64,000 nucleotides of DNA, taken from Mycobacterium sp. DL99 (lineage in GTDB: Bacteria; Actinomycetota; Actinomycetes; Mycobacteriales; Mycobacteriaceae). Below are positions 15,953 to 25,040 of the stretch, one piece after another. The position numbers were made by a program, and so were the translations under genes. The notes below the pieces were generated by a model. That model was not told where the DNA came from. It was given only the letters and a program-made list of their open reading frames with translations, and made no database searches. The DNA lies in assembly GCF_004762045.1 (NCBI RefSeq), contig NZ_SJOM01000007.1, forward strand, positions 248,001-312,000, read 5' to 3'. Within the stretch, counting starts at the first letter, position 1. Every line of letters starts with the position of its first letter.

Positions 15953-17527
15953 TCACCGTCGGACGGTGGTGTACGGAATCTGCGCGGAAAGTGTGGTTCC
16001 GGCGTGATCCGGGCTGGAGATGTCGAGATGGCCGCCCAGAGCCTCCACCCGGTCTTTGAGTCCGATGAGACCGGATCCACGGCCGAGAGTAGCGCCGCCC
16101 ACCCCATCATCGGCCACCGACAGGCGCAACTGCTGGTCATCGGTGTCGACGGTGACGGTGACCTGCGATGCGCAGGCGTGTTTGGCCGCGTTCGTCAGCG
16201 CTTCTGCGACCACGTAATAGGCTGCCACCTCAACAGATTCGGGTAGGCGTTGCCCGACGTCGACACTGAGCTCAACCGGTGTAACCGAACTGCGGCGAAG
16301 GGCCCGCAAGGCGGGGCGCAGACCCCCGTGAGACAACACCGCCGGATGGATGCCGTGTGAAATCTGCCGCAGCTCGTCACTCGCCGCAACGAGTCCGTCA
16401 CTGACGGCGCCGAGCTGGTTGACTACGTCACTCCCCGGCGGCAGCGAGGCCTGAAGTGACCGAATCTGCAGTCCCAGCGCGACAAGGCGCTGTTGTGCGC
16501 CGTCATGCAGGTCGCGCTCGATGCGCCGCCTCGCCTCGTCGCCGGCAGCCACGATGCGGGCGCGTGAGGCGATCAGCTCACCATGTGCTTCGGCATTGGC
16601 GACCGCCGTGGCGACCAACTCGGCGAAATCCGTCAGGCGCTCCTCGGTGTCGGCCCGCGGAGGTTCGGGTCGCGAGAATCCGACGATCGCAGCTCCCCAC
16701 AGCCGACCGTCGACGACGATCGGTGCCCCGACTCCGGAGACGAGACCGAGATCCCGGATCAGCTCGGCCAGCGAACCAGCGGCGCCTTCATGGGTGTTCA
16801 TTCGGGCGACCGCGCCTGTGCGTTGCACGAGCGCCGCGATGTTGTCGCCCGCCAGGGGCAGCCGTGCGCCGATCGGCATTCTCGTCGGGCCCTCAGTGTG
16901 GGCGGCCACGATCTCGCCCATGTCGGAGTCGAGGTAGCGGAACAGGGTGGCGTTACCCACCTCCAACGCATTGGCCACCTCGTCGGCGACTGCGGCGAAG
17001 ATCTCGTTTGGTGAGACACCTTGGGCGACCAGTGTGGCAATCCGGCGCAGGGCAGCCTGCCGCCGCGCCAACTCGCTGACCCGATCTGCGGCTCGCTGGG
17101 CTTCGATGGCACGCAGCCGAGCCTGGGCGCCCAAGACATTCGCCAATAATGCGATGGGCACGAACACCGCAAGTGCAACAAGGTTCGGCAGTTCGTCCGG
17201 TAGTAGCCCATCGCCGGGGACGAGGTGGATTTCCAGATAGACCACCGCACTGACAAGCGTGGTTGCCACTGCGAGACCGATTCCCCAGGCGAATGAGATC
17301 ACAAGTACGCCGAGCAGGTACACCGCGCCGAAGGTCATGCGAGGTCCGATATGACCGAGCAACTGTACGAGGACGGTCTCGGCTGCGATCAATGCCGTGG
17401 CAACGATGATTCCCAGCCACAGCGGTGGGCTGGGGCGCGCCAGGATCGTCGCGAGGCGTGGCCGCTTCTGCCCGGCCCACGCCAGGATCCGATCGATCGG
17501 CCACTCGTTCGGTGTCATCGCACGCAT
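15953..17527 (-). CDS. Membrane-bound sensor histidine kinase (HisKA_3, GAF)
   Basis: 524-residue kinase of the NarL-partner type. Three or four hydrophobic helices at about 35-131 resemble the KdpD-like DUF4118 anchor; a GAF domain spans about 155-315; the HisKA_3 dimerisation box has the phospho-acceptor H341 in ERDLHDGAQQRLV; the ATPase domain has TNAAKHA and VADDGVGG...GLIGLKDRVEALGG. The GAF domain points to sensing of a small ligand or redox signal. The start at 17527 (MRAMTPNEW) leaves a 237-bp divergent region to the response regulator; a longer frame to 17638 would nearly abut it. Pairing with the divergent NarL-type regulator is inferred from adjacency. Confidence 0.9.
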   Translation of the reverse strand: MRAMTPNEWPIDRILAWAGQKRPRLATILARPSPPLWLGIIVATALIAAETVLVQLLGHIGPRMTFGAVYLLGVLVISFAWGIGLAVATTLVSAVVYLEIHLVPGDGLLPDELPNLVALAVFVPIALLANVLGAQARLRAIEAQRAADRVSELARRQAALRRIATLVAQGVSPNEIFAAVADEVANALEVGNATLFRYLDSDMGEIVAAHTEGPTRMPIGARLPLAGDNIAALVQRTGAVARMNTHEGAAGSLAELIRDLGLVSGVGAPIVVDGRLWGAAIVGFSRPEPPRADTEERLTDFAELVATAVANAEAHGELIASRARIVAAGDEARRRIERDLHDGAQQRLVALGLQIRSLQASLPPGSDVVNQLGAVSDGLVAASDELRQISHGIHPAVLSHGGLRPALRALRRSSVTPVELSVDVGQRLPESVEVAAYYVVAEALTNAAKHACASQVTVTVDTDDQQLRLSVADDGVGGATLGRGSGLIGLKDRVEALGGHLDISSPDHAGTTLSAQIPYTTVRR

Positions 17528-17764
17528 ACCTCGCTTCGCCCACGCGCCAACGGCGAGGGGGCTCCTGCCCGAATCGGCTTGCTCCCTGAAAGCAATAGTG
17601 TTCTCCGGTATCTGGTGGTGATGCGGGGTTAACGTCAAACTGTCGTGGGTGTCAGCCTCAGTGCGGATATACCGGGTAGCAGGAGAATGGGCTTCGCCGG
17701 GTGCTATCGGGGGCTCGGGGGTGCACGATTGTGCGTAACCGTTGGCCGGAGGGACGCGATTGGC

Positions 17765-18466
17765 ATGCAGGTGGACACGGGAAATAGTCGCGACAGTGCC
17801 GGAGGTTCGACGGCAGACGGCCCACGTGTGATCGTCGCCGATGATGACGTGTTGTTGCGCGAGGGCCTGGCCAGCCTGCTGACCAGGTCGGGCTTCGACG
17901 TGGTCGCGCAGGCAGGTGATGGCGTAGAGCTGCTTTCACAGGTGCGGACGTGGCGTCCCGACGTGGTCGTCGTCGATATCCGTATGCCGCCGACCGGGAC
18001 CACCGAAGGTCTTGCCGCTGCCCGGACCATCCGCGAGGAACTGCCCGACACGGCGATTCTGGTCTTGTCGGCGCATGTCGACGTCGAACACGCAATGGAT
18101 CTGTTGGCCAGCGGGCACAAGATCGGCTACCTGCTCAAGAGCCGCGTCACGGATGTTGAGGAGTTCATCGACGGTCTGGTGAGGATCACCAAGGGCGGCG
18201 CGGTGCTCGACCCCAGCCTCGTCCAGGAACTGGTATCGACACGTCGGCGGGATGATCCGTTGGGGGTGCTGAGTCCACGTGAGCATGAGGTGCTGGCTTT
18301 GATGGCAGAGGGGCGCTCCAACGCGGGCATCGCACGAAACCTGTGGGTGACCGAGGGGACAGTGGAAAAGCATGTGCGATCAATCCTGTTGAAGCTCAAT
18401 CTCCCCGAGACCGACGAAGATCACCGTCGGGTGCGAGCGGTGATCACTTATCTGGAGGCGCGTTGA
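17765..18466 (+). CDS. NarL/LuxR-family response regulator
   Basis: 233-residue two-domain regulator. The receiver (about 20-140) has the acidic pocket in VADDD (26-28), the phosphorylated aspartate D71 in VVVDIRMPP and the lysine in YLLKSRV. The LuxR helix-turn-helix is at about 170-225 (LSPREHEVLALMAEGRSNAGIA, then LWVTEGTVEKHVRSIL). It should be phosphorylated by the divergent histidine kinase. The start at ATGCAGGTGG was chosen to leave room for a promoter; a longer frame from 17645 adds 40 residues with no domain. The four small secreted protein genes around it are candidate targets. Confidence 0.92.
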   Translation: MQVDTGNSRDSAGGSTADGPRVIVADDDVLLREGLASLLTRSGFDVVAQAGDGVELLSQVRTWRPDVVVVDIRMPPTGTTEGLAAARTIREELPDTAILVLSAHVDVEHAMDLLASGHKIGYLLKSRVTDVEEFIDGLVRITKGGAVLDPSLVQELVSTRRRDDPLGVLSPREHEVLALMAEGRSNAGIARNLWVTEGTVEKHVRSILLKLNLPETDEDHRRVRAVITYLEAR

Positions 18467-18530
18467 GCGCACCTGTCGAGTTACCGCTATCTGCAATGCA
18501 TTCTGAGTGTCTCTGAGTCAGGCTGTTGTG

Positions 18531-18917
18531 ATGCAGTCCGAAGTTGAGCCATTGCGCTGCGTCATCGTCGATGACAACGCCGGCTTTCTCGACGCCGCCG
18601 CCAACTTCCTCGGCTATCACGGTGTCGCGGTGGTCGGCGTCGCGTCGACGATCGCGGAGGCCCTGAGTTGTGTCGCCCGGTTGCGGCCGGACGTGACCGT
18701 CGTGGACATCAATCTGGGAGACGAAAGCGGATTCGATTTGGCTGAGGAGCTCGCGGGCGGGCCGTCCTCGACGCAGGTGATCCTGACCTCGACTCATTCG
18801 GGACAAGAGTTCGCCGACATCATCGCGACGAGTCCGGCCCTTGCGTTCGTGCCGAAGTCAGACCTGTCCCCGGACTCCATTCGCAGAGTTCTCCATCGCT
18901 CGGCGAGTGGACACTGA
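18531..18917 (+). CDS. Stand-alone response regulator receiver domain
   Basis: 128-residue protein consisting only of a CheY-like receiver, with no output domain. IVDDN (12-16) gives the acid pair, D59 in TVVDINLGDESGFDL is the phospho-acceptor, and VILTSTHS and FVPKSDLS carry the conserved Thr/Ser and Lys. It lies 64 bp after the NarL-type regulator on the same strand. It could take phosphate from the same kinase, as a phosphate sink or a protein-interaction switch. An in-frame GTG at 18507 would add eight residues; neither start has a strong ribosome site. Confidence 0.88.
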   Translation: MQSEVEPLRCVIVDDNAGFLDAAANFLGYHGVAVVGVASTIAEALSCVARLRPDVTVVDINLGDESGFDLAEELAGGPSSTQVILTSTHSGQEFADIIATSPALAFVPKSDLSPDSIRRVLHRSASGH

Positions 18918-18957
18918 TAGCGGCCAGACGCGCCGAAAGGCCGGGCGATCCGGTGCT

Positions 18958-19221
18958 CTACCGGTGTCCTCCGTGATCGCCGCCGCCGTGATAGCCGCCA
19001 TAGCCGCCCAGTAGGAACGCCTCGCCGCCGTAGGGATAGAACTGGACCCCGCCGGGCGAGTCGTTGATCTGGACGTTTCCGGGCGACTCGCAGATGGTTC
19101 CTCCCCCGCTGGCGCCGCAGGACTGACTGACTGCGGCTGAGGCGGCCGGTGCGCCAACGATCGCTACAGCGGTAAACCCGGCGAGCAACATCGGCGCGGT
19201 GCGGGTGATCGTGAACTTCAT
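18958..19221 (-). CDS. Small secreted protein of the CxSPGNxQI family, copy 1 (Gly/His tail)
   Basis: 87-residue exported protein of unknown function. The signal peptide spans about 1-30 (MKFTITRTAPMLLAGFTAVA, then a GAPAASAA cleavage region). The mature part has two cysteines in C-x8-C (SCGASGGGTICESPG), then NVQINDSP and VQFYPYGGEAFLL, followed by a Gly/His-rich tail (YGGYHGGGDHGGHR). It shares the central block nearly word for word with the gene at 19359-19595. GAAGGAG precedes the start. The cysteine pair probably forms a disulfide after export. The tail is absent from the other copies and recalls the WHGGG protein at 14623-14856. Confidence 0.82.
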   Translation of the reverse strand: MKFTITRTAPMLLAGFTAVAIVGAPAASAAVSQSCGASGGGTICESPGNVQINDSPGGVQFYPYGGEAFLLGGYGGYHGGGDHGGHR

Positions 19222-19358
19222 GGTGTGCTCCTTCGAATGGCTGAGCGTGTCTCATGTTCAGGATGTCGCGTCGGTGAACCCCCGTCGTCACCGTTGGCCC
19301 CCCAATTGCACCCCCGCTAGCCGCAATCTGCGTTTACCCAGGAGCGTTGAGTGGCGTC

Positions 19359-19595
19359 TCAGAGCAGAAATGCCTCGCCGCCATAGGGATAGAACTGAAC
19401 CGGAGGTGGGGAGTCGTTGATCTGGACGTTGCCGGGTGACTGGCACACGGTTCCGGGCCCGCTCGCGGCGCAGGACTGCTGGGATCCAGTGGCATGACGG
19501 GTTGGCGCGGCGGCAGCGGTCGGTGCCGCTGAGATAGCAACCGCGGCAGCGGCCGCCGCCAAAAGCGGTGTGAGTGCGATCTGTTTGATGCTCAT
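19359..19595 (-). CDS. Small secreted protein of the CxSPGNxQI family, copy 2
   Basis: 78-residue exported protein. Signal peptide about 1-33 (MSIKQIALTPLLAAAAAA, AISAAPTAAAAP), then SCAASGPGTVCQSPG, NVQINDSPPPVQFYPYGGEAFLL with a stop directly after FLL. It is the closest relative of copy 1 and ends where copy 1 continues into its Gly/His tail. AAGGAG lies upstream of the start. The gene is divergent from copy 3, with a 231-bp intergenic region. No known function; the family appears to be widespread in mycobacteria from my recollection of annotations, but is uncharacterised. Confidence 0.82.
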   Translation of the reverse strand: MSIKQIALTPLLAAAAAAVAISAAPTAAAAPTRHATGSQQSCAASGPGTVCQSPGNVQINDSPPPVQFYPYGGEAFLL

Positions 19596-19727
19596 GGCTC
19601 GACTCCTTGTTCGGCATTTCGGACCCCCGCTGTCAGGTTGCCGACACCTACCGGTCGCTGTCGCCACCGCTGGCGCCCAGCTGTCGTTGCGGCTGCCCGG
19701 AAGAGGCTGTCCGCCGGCGGGCAGAGA

Positions 19728-19743
19728 TTCCAGCTGGCTGGAA
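19728..19743. promoter_or_regulatory. Inverted repeat TTCCAG-N4-CTGGAA between secreted-protein genes
   Basis: Perfect 6-bp arms with spacer CTGG in the divergent region between copies 2 and 3. The same half-sites recur as CAATTTCCAG (14891-14900) and CTGGAAATTG (14960-14969) upstream of the secreted protein at 14623-14856. A shared regulator of these genes is a possibility. Confidence 0.35.
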
Positions 19744-19826
19744 CGACATTGGGTGTTAGCCGTGACGACGCCGGCCTGCGGAACGGCCATGGTGGATCTG
19801 CAGACGAACATCGAAGGAGCACCGCC

Positions 19827-20060
19827 ATGAAGGGCACGATGACCCACACCGCACTGTTGTTGGCGGCCGGGGCGACCGCGGTGGCGGTAGCCGTTGTGCC
19901 TACGGCAGAAGCGGCTCCAAGCAAGGATCCGGCCCAGACCGCGCAGTCGTGCCTGACCTTGGGCGGCACTCAGAACGAATGCCAGTCGCCAGGTGACGCG
20001 CAGATCTATGACGCACCGCCGCAGGTCGACTACTACCCCTACGCAGGCGGCGGCACGTAA
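19827..20060 (+). CDS. Small secreted protein of the CxSPGNxQI family, copy 3 (divergent)
   Basis: 77-residue exported protein. Signal peptide about 1-30 (MKGTMTHTALLLAAGATAVA, then TAEAAP). The mature part keeps the pattern SC-x9-CQSPGDAQIYDAPPQVDYYPYAGGG, that is, the two cysteines, SPG, QI, D, P and YPY of copies 1 and 2, but with more substitutions. It is an older duplicate. GAAGGAG is upstream of the ATG. It lies 38 bp before the acyl-CoA ligase gene on the same strand, so transcriptional read-through into the oxalate genes cannot be excluded. Confidence 0.8.
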   Translation: MKGTMTHTALLLAAGATAVAVAVVPTAEAAPSKDPAQTAQSCLTLGGTQNECQSPGDAQIYDAPPQVDYYPYAGGGT

Positions 20061-20098
20061 TCGCGCCGCGCCGAAGTCATGTCTACCCGAGGGCTGAA

Positions 20099-21685
20099 AT
20101 GAGAACTGTCTGCTGTGAACCGTTGGCCGACCACGACGCGTCATCGTGGCACCTGGGCCACATCATCGACGAACCCACCGAGATTGCGCCGACGGCGGGG
20201 GCTTTGGTTGTCGGCGCCGAACGCAATCGCATCACCTACGGTGATCTTGCGGAACTGGTTGTTGCACATTGCATTGACTTGCTTCATGGTGGACTGGAGC
20301 CCGGCGACGTGATCGCGCTGCAATCGACCAACAGCATCGAGTTCGTGGTCGCTCTCATTGGGGCGGTGCGTGCCGGTCTTGTTGTTGCACCGCTTGATCC
20401 GGCTCTGCCATGGAACGAGACGCAGGCACGCGCAGACCGGATCGGCGCTCGTGCCATCTTGACCGACAAGCAGCGGCCGGTCGACGGCGCCACGGGCGGC
20501 TGCCCACAATGGCTTGTGCAGATAGGCGCAGGGGGCGCCGTCGACGAGAAGCCTGAGATGCGTCTGGTGACAACCGATTCGGCGCGCATGGTGGCCGCGT
20601 CGGCGCCTGGTCTCACCGATCGCGACGCATTGATCATGTTCACCTCGGGTACCACGGGAACACCGAAACTCGTGCCTTGGACCCACGCCAACCTCGCGGC
20701 GTCGGTTGCGGGAATCGTCACCGCCTACCAACTGGGCCGCACCGACGCGACCGTCGCGGTGATGCCCCTGTTTCATGGCCACGGCCTGGTCGCCACTCTG
20801 CTGGCCACATTGGCAAGCGGTGGCGCGGTGGCGTTGCCGGCACGGGGGAGGTTCTCGGCGGGCACCTTTGCCGATGACGCCGCAGCAGTGGGTGCCACGT
20901 GGTACACGGCGGTGCCGACGATCCACCAGATTCTGCTTGAGCGGGCATCTGCCGAGCCGCGTGGCGGCGACCGAGGTCGATGGCGCTTCCTGCGCAGCTG
21001 CAGTGCGCCGCTCGCAGCGGCCACGGTGCGACGAATGGAGGCCATGTTCAACGCGCCAGTGCTCATGGCATATGGAATGACCGAGACCACACACCAAGCC
21101 AGCAGCGTCCTGCCCTCGGCTGGTGAGTCCGCCAGGCTTTACACCGTTGGCACACCGACGAGTTCGTCGGTGCGGATTGCCGATGGCTTTGGGGCGCCAT
21201 GTCCGCCTGGAGCCACCGGCGAAATCTGGGTGCGTGGTCCGGCCGTTGTCCGCGGATACCTCGGCAATGCCGAAGCTACTGCGGAAACGTTCGTGGACGG
21301 ATGGGTGCGCAGTGGTGACCTCGGGACGGTTGACGGCCACGGGAACCTCGCAATACAGGGGAGGATCAAGGAGCTCATCAACAGAGGCGGTGAGAAGATC
21401 TCGCCCGAGCACGTCGAAGAAGTCCTGATGTCATACCCGGGTGTCGCCCAGGCGGCGGTGATCGGGATCGCCGACCCGCTCTACGGTGAACGTGTCGGCG
21501 CGATCATCGTCCGGCACAAGGGTTCTGAGCTGGACATGGCCGATTTGAACTCTTTCTGTCGAGATCGCCTCGCGCCTTTCGAAATGCCTGAGCGCATTAC
21601 CTTTGCCGACCGAATACCACTCACAGCCAAGGGCTCGGTCGATCGCACGAATCTTCGCGCCTACTTGCCGACCGGCGCGAAATAG
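20099..21685 (+). CDS. AMP-forming acyl-CoA ligase, probable oxalate-CoA ligase
   Basis: 528-residue ANL-superfamily adenylate-forming enzyme. The P-loop motif is FTSGTTGTPKLVPW (about 180-193), followed by LMAYGMTETTHQASS, the adenylate-binding YGxTE, then GWVRSGDLG and the hinge/catalytic end GRIKELINRGGEKISPEHVEE (in parts) with the terminal lysine in PLTAKGSVDRT. Its overall layout resembles the Pcs60/AAE3 group, which includes oxalyl-CoA synthetases. It is followed 34 bp later by oxalyl-CoA decarboxylase and then formyl-CoA transferase, so activation of oxalate to oxalyl-CoA is the likely reaction. Another dicarboxylate or fatty acid substrate remains possible. Confidence 0.85.
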   Translation: MRTVCCEPLADHDASSWHLGHIIDEPTEIAPTAGALVVGAERNRITYGDLAELVVAHCIDLLHGGLEPGDVIALQSTNSIEFVVALIGAVRAGLVVAPLDPALPWNETQARADRIGARAILTDKQRPVDGATGGCPQWLVQIGAGGAVDEKPEMRLVTTDSARMVAASAPGLTDRDALIMFTSGTTGTPKLVPWTHANLAASVAGIVTAYQLGRTDATVAVMPLFHGHGLVATLLATLASGGAVALPARGRFSAGTFADDAAAVGATWYTAVPTIHQILLERASAEPRGGDRGRWRFLRSCSAPLAAATVRRMEAMFNAPVLMAYGMTETTHQASSVLPSAGESARLYTVGTPTSSSVRIADGFGAPCPPGATGEIWVRGPAVVRGYLGNAEATAETFVDGWVRSGDLGTVDGHGNLAIQGRIKELINRGGEKISPEHVEEVLMSYPGVAQAAVIGIADPLYGERVGAIIVRHKGSELDMADLNSFCRDRLAPFEMPERITFADRIPLTAKGSVDRTNLRAYLPTGAK

Positions 21686-21719
21686 CCACGGAATCGCGTC
21701 CACACGAGGAGATATCAGC

Positions 21720-23447
21720 ATGACACTCACGCATTCACGCGATGCCGTCGATACCCGGCCACTCGTTCACCAGGACCGCACCGATGGCTGCCATCTGGTC
21801 GTCGATGCACTGAAGCTCAACGACGTTCGGACCGTCTACGGGCTGGTCGGTATCCCGATCACTGATCTGGCCCGCATCGCACAAGCGTCAGGCCTGCGCT
21901 ACATCGGATTCCGCCACGAAAGCGATGCCGTCCACGCGGCATCGGCCACAGGATTCATCACCGGTCGGCCTGGCGTGTGCCTGACCGTATCCGGACCGGG
22001 GTTCCTCAACGGTCTGGTCGCGCTGGCCAACGCAACGACGAACTGCTTTCCCGTCGTGCAGATTTCGGGATCCAGTGAGCGTCACTTGGTTGATCTCAAA
22101 CGAGGGGACTACGAGGAGATCGACCAGATGGCCGCGGCCGAGCGGTTCGCGAAGGCCGCCTATCGGGTGGATCGAGCCGAAGACATCGGTCGTGGCATCG
22201 CGCGGGCGATACGGACAGCGGTGTCGGGCCGGCCCGGGGGCGTCTATCTGGACATCCCGGCCGCAGTGCTCGGTGAAGTCATCGACGCCCGGCACGGTGC
22301 GGCATCGCTCTGGCGGATCGTTGACCCGGCACCGCGGCAACTGCCCGCACCGGAGGCAGTCGATCGGGCTCTGCTCCTGTTGGCCGGCGCAAGGCGACCG
22401 CTGGTCGTGTTGGGCAAGGGGGCCGCATATGCGCAGGCCGACAAGCAGATTCGGCGATTCATCGAGCGCACCGGACTGCCGTTCTTACCGATGTCGATGG
22501 CCAAGGGTCTGTTGCCCGACGACCACCCCCAAGCGGTCGCTGCAGCTCGTTCTCTGGCCTTACGTGAAGCTGACGTCGTCATGTTGGTGGGAGCCCGGCT
22601 GAATTGGCTGCTCGGTCACGGCGAGGCGCCGCAGTGGAACCCCGACGCGAAGTTCATCCAGGTGGACATCGAGGCCACCGAGCTCGACAGCAACCAGCCG
22701 ATCGCAGCGCCGTTGGTCGGTGACGTCGGTTCGGTGATGGACGCGTTGGTGACACGCAACGACGACTGCCTCACGGTCCCGACGCCGTGGCGTGACGAGT
22801 TGCGTGCCCGGTCGGACCAGAACGCGGCGAAGATGTCGGCGCGGTTGTCGGCGGATCCGCATCCAATGCAGTTCTATGGTGCGCTTCGTGCAATCCGCTG
22901 CGTGTTGCGCGCATACCCCCAGGCCTATGTCGTCAACGAAGGCGCGAACACATTGGACCTCGCGCGCAACGTGATCGACATGCAGGTGCCGCGTCACCGC
23001 CTGGACAGCGGCACCTGGGGAGTCATGGGGATCGGCATGGGCTACGCCATCGGGGCGGCCGTCGAAACCGGGAGTCCGGTCGTGGCCATCGAAGGTGACA
23101 GCGCCCTCGGGTTTTCCGGCATGGAGCTTGAAACCATCTGCCGGTATGGGCTGCCGATCGTGGTGGTCGTGTTCAACAACGGCGGCGTCTACAAGGGCGA
23201 TGATGTCAACACCTCATCGAGCGATCCGGCGCCGACGGCCTTGACGCCGACTGCCCGACATGAGCTTCTGATCGAAGCATTCGGCGGCACAGGGTATTCC
23301 GTTACCACGCCTGCCGAGCTCACGGCTGCGCTCGCCGAGGCGTTGGCCTCGGGTCGCCCCGCGCTGATCGACTGCGTCATCGACCCCGCCGCAGGCACTG
23401 AAAGCGGTCACCTCACCCACCTGAATCCGAAGGTCGCCGGGCGCTGA
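21720..23447 (+). CDS. oxc: Oxalyl-CoA decarboxylase
   Basis: 575-residue thiamine-diphosphate enzyme that converts oxalyl-CoA to formyl-CoA and CO2. It has the three-domain TPP layout: N-terminal PYR domain with the catalytic glutamate in [10 protein letters not shown], a central domain, and the C-terminal PP domain with [21 protein letters not shown] (split) and the metal-binding NNGGVYKG. The openings [23 protein letters not shown] and [21 protein letters not shown] (in parts) match Oxc rather than acetolactate synthase. Length fits the 565-580 usual for the family. The start is the ATG after GAGGAGATATC. Cytoplasmic, acting between ligase and transferase in one operon. Confidence 0.95.
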   Translation: MTLTHSRDAVDTRPLVHQDRTDGCHLVVDALKLNDVRTVYGLVGIPITDLARIAQASGLRYIGFRHESDAVHAASATGFITGRPGVCLTVSGPGFLNGLVALANATTNCFPVVQISGSSERHLVDLKRGDYEEIDQMAAAERFAKAAYRVDRAEDIGRGIARAIRTAVSGRPGGVYLDIPAAVLGEVIDARHGAASLWRIVDPAPRQLPAPEAVDRALLLLAGARRPLVVLGKGAAYAQADKQIRRFIERTGLPFLPMSMAKGLLPDDHPQAVAAARSLALREADVVMLVGARLNWLLGHGEAPQWNPDAKFIQVDIEATELDSNQPIAAPLVGDVGSVMDALVTRNDDCLTVPTPWRDELRARSDQNAAKMSARLSADPHPMQFYGALRAIRCVLRAYPQAYVVNEGANTLDLARNVIDMQVPRHRLDSGTWGVMGIGMGYAIGAAVETGSPVVAIEGDSALGFSGMELETICRYGLPIVVVVFNNGGVYKGDDVNTSSSDPAPTALTPTARHELLIEAFGGTGYSVTTPAELTAALAEALASGRPALIDCVIDPAAGTESGHLTHLNPKVAGR

Positions 23448-23478
23448 GACGCCCGATTCCAACCTGAAAGGCAAGATC

Positions 23479-24741
23479 ATGACCGACACAACTCTCCCGC
23501 TCGCAGGAATCAAGGTCATCGACTTCACCGGTGTGCAGGCCGGTCCGGCGTGCACGCAGATGCTGGCGTGGTTCGGCGCCGACGTTCTGAAGGTGGAGCG
23601 CCTGGCGGGCGGTGACATCACACGACACCAGTTGCGCGACATCCCCGATGTCGACGCGCTGTACTTCACGATGCTCAACAGCAACAAGCGTTCCTTGGCG
23701 ATCGACACCAAGACCTCTGAGGGCCGGGAAGTGATGGACAAGCTCATTCGCGGTGCAGACGTGCTCGTGGAGAACTTCGCCCCGGGTGCGATGGACCGGA
23801 TGGGCCTGAGCTGGGAGCACATGCACGAAGTCAACCCACGGCTGGTTTTCGGCTCTGTCAAAGGATTCAGCGAGCAATCACCGTGGGCTGATCTCAAGGT
23901 GTATGAGAACGTCGCGCAATGTGCAGGCGGTGCGGCGTCGACGACGGGTTTCGGGGACGGTCCGCCGACGGTCAGCGCCGCTGCCATCGGGGACAGCAAC
24001 ACTGGAATGCACTTACTCATCGGGATACTCACCGCGCTCATCGCCCGTGAGAAGACCGGTGTGGGGCAAAAGGTCTCGGTATCGATGCAGGATGCGGTGC
24101 TCAACTTGTGTCGGGTGAAGCTGCGTGATCAACAGCGCCTGGAGCGCGTGGGGTATCTGGAGGAGTATCCGCAGTATCCGAACGGCACATTCGACGAAGC
24201 AGTACCGCGGGGCGGCAACGCCGGCGGGGGCGGCCAACCCGGCTGGGTGCTCAAGTGCAAGGGATGGGAGGCGGATCCCAACGCCTACATCTACTTCACC
24301 ATCCAGGAGCAGAACTGGGAGCGCACGTGTCAGGCGGTCGGGCGGCCGGAGTGGATTGGGGACCCGGCGTACTGCACCGCTCAGGCCCGGGAATCCCACA
24401 TGTTCGAGATCTTCGACGAGATCGAGCAGTGGCTCGCAGACAAGACCAAATATGAGGCCGTCGCCATCTTGCGCGAGTACGAGGTGCCGTGTGCGCCCGT
24501 GCTGAGCATGTACGAGATCGCGCGTGACCCAGCCCTTCGCGAGGGCGGCAGTGTCGTCGAGGTGGCACACAAGGAACGCGGGATCTACCTCACCGTCGGC
24601 AGCCCCATCAAATTCTCGACGTTCTCACCGGAGATCACAGGATCGCCGCTACTCGGCGAGCACACTGACGATGTTCTCGCCGAACTCGGGTATGACGCCG
24701 ACAGCATCGCCACACTGCACCGCACCGCCGTTGTGCGCTGA
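23479..24741 (+). CDS. frc: Formyl-CoA:oxalate CoA-transferase
   Basis: 420-residue class III CoA-transferase that moves CoA from formyl-CoA to oxalate, regenerating oxalyl-CoA and releasing formate. The catalytic aspartate is D172 in [10 protein letters not shown] (equivalent to Asp169 of the Oxalobacter enzyme), and the mobile glycine loop GGGGQPG is at 249-255, a feature that separates Frc from other family III transferases. The N-terminal [20 protein letters not shown] is also characteristic. It is 31 bp after oxc on the same strand. Together the three genes give complete oxalate-to-formate conversion. Confidence 0.95.
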   Translation: MTDTTLPLAGIKVIDFTGVQAGPACTQMLAWFGADVLKVERLAGGDITRHQLRDIPDVDALYFTMLNSNKRSLAIDTKTSEGREVMDKLIRGADVLVENFAPGAMDRMGLSWEHMHEVNPRLVFGSVKGFSEQSPWADLKVYENVAQCAGGAASTTGFGDGPPTVSAAAIGDSNTGMHLLIGILTALIAREKTGVGQKVSVSMQDAVLNLCRVKLRDQQRLERVGYLEEYPQYPNGTFDEAVPRGGNAGGGGQPGWVLKCKGWEADPNAYIYFTIQEQNWERTCQAVGRPEWIGDPAYCTAQARESHMFEIFDEIEQWLADKTKYEAVAILREYEVPCAPVLSMYEIARDPALREGGSVVEVAHKERGIYLTVGSPIKFSTFSPEITGSPLLGEHTDDVLAELGYDADSIATLHRTAVVR

Positions 24742-24765
24742 GCCCGCGACCAGACCACCCGTTTC

Positions 24766-24996
24766 GTGGGTGTCGGGGTGTGGTGGCAGCATCGGCGGGG
24801 TGCGGAGATCTGGCAGGAAGAAATCAGGTGCGCCCGCGCCAATTGCGCGGCACGTGCCCTTGATGAGACAAGCCCGTTCATGGACGGTGCGGTGAGTTTG
24901 CGCTGGATCTACACCCACATGATTGCCGAGTACGCGCGCCATTGTGGGCATGCCGACTTGATCCGAGAACGCATCGACGGCACGGTCGGTGTCTGA
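24766..24996 (+). pseudogene. C-terminal remnant of a DinB-superfamily (DUF664) protein
   Basis: The last 45 or so codons (GAVSLRWIYTHMIAEYARHCGHADLIRERIDGTVG, given in two halves: GAVSLRWIYTHMIAEYARH and CGHADLIRERIDGTVG) match the typical end of DUF664/DinB-like proteins, including the HxGHxDLLRE metal-site helix, with the motif HMIxEYARHxGHADLxRExIDG. The front part of a normal 160-170 residue protein is missing: only some 30 residues of plausible fold (EIWQEEIRCARANCAARALDET) precede it. It fills the 299-bp gap between frc and the AraC-type regulator. Best read as a 5'-truncated relic. Confidence 0.7.
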
Positions 24997-25040
24997 ACTC
25001 GTTTCGGCCTGGGGTTCGCCGGGGTGCTGGTGGCAACAAG

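Noticed and set aside
24766..24996. Treating the 76-codon frame as an intact small gene
   Set aside because: Only the C-terminal part of the DUF664 fold is present, so a remnant is more likely.
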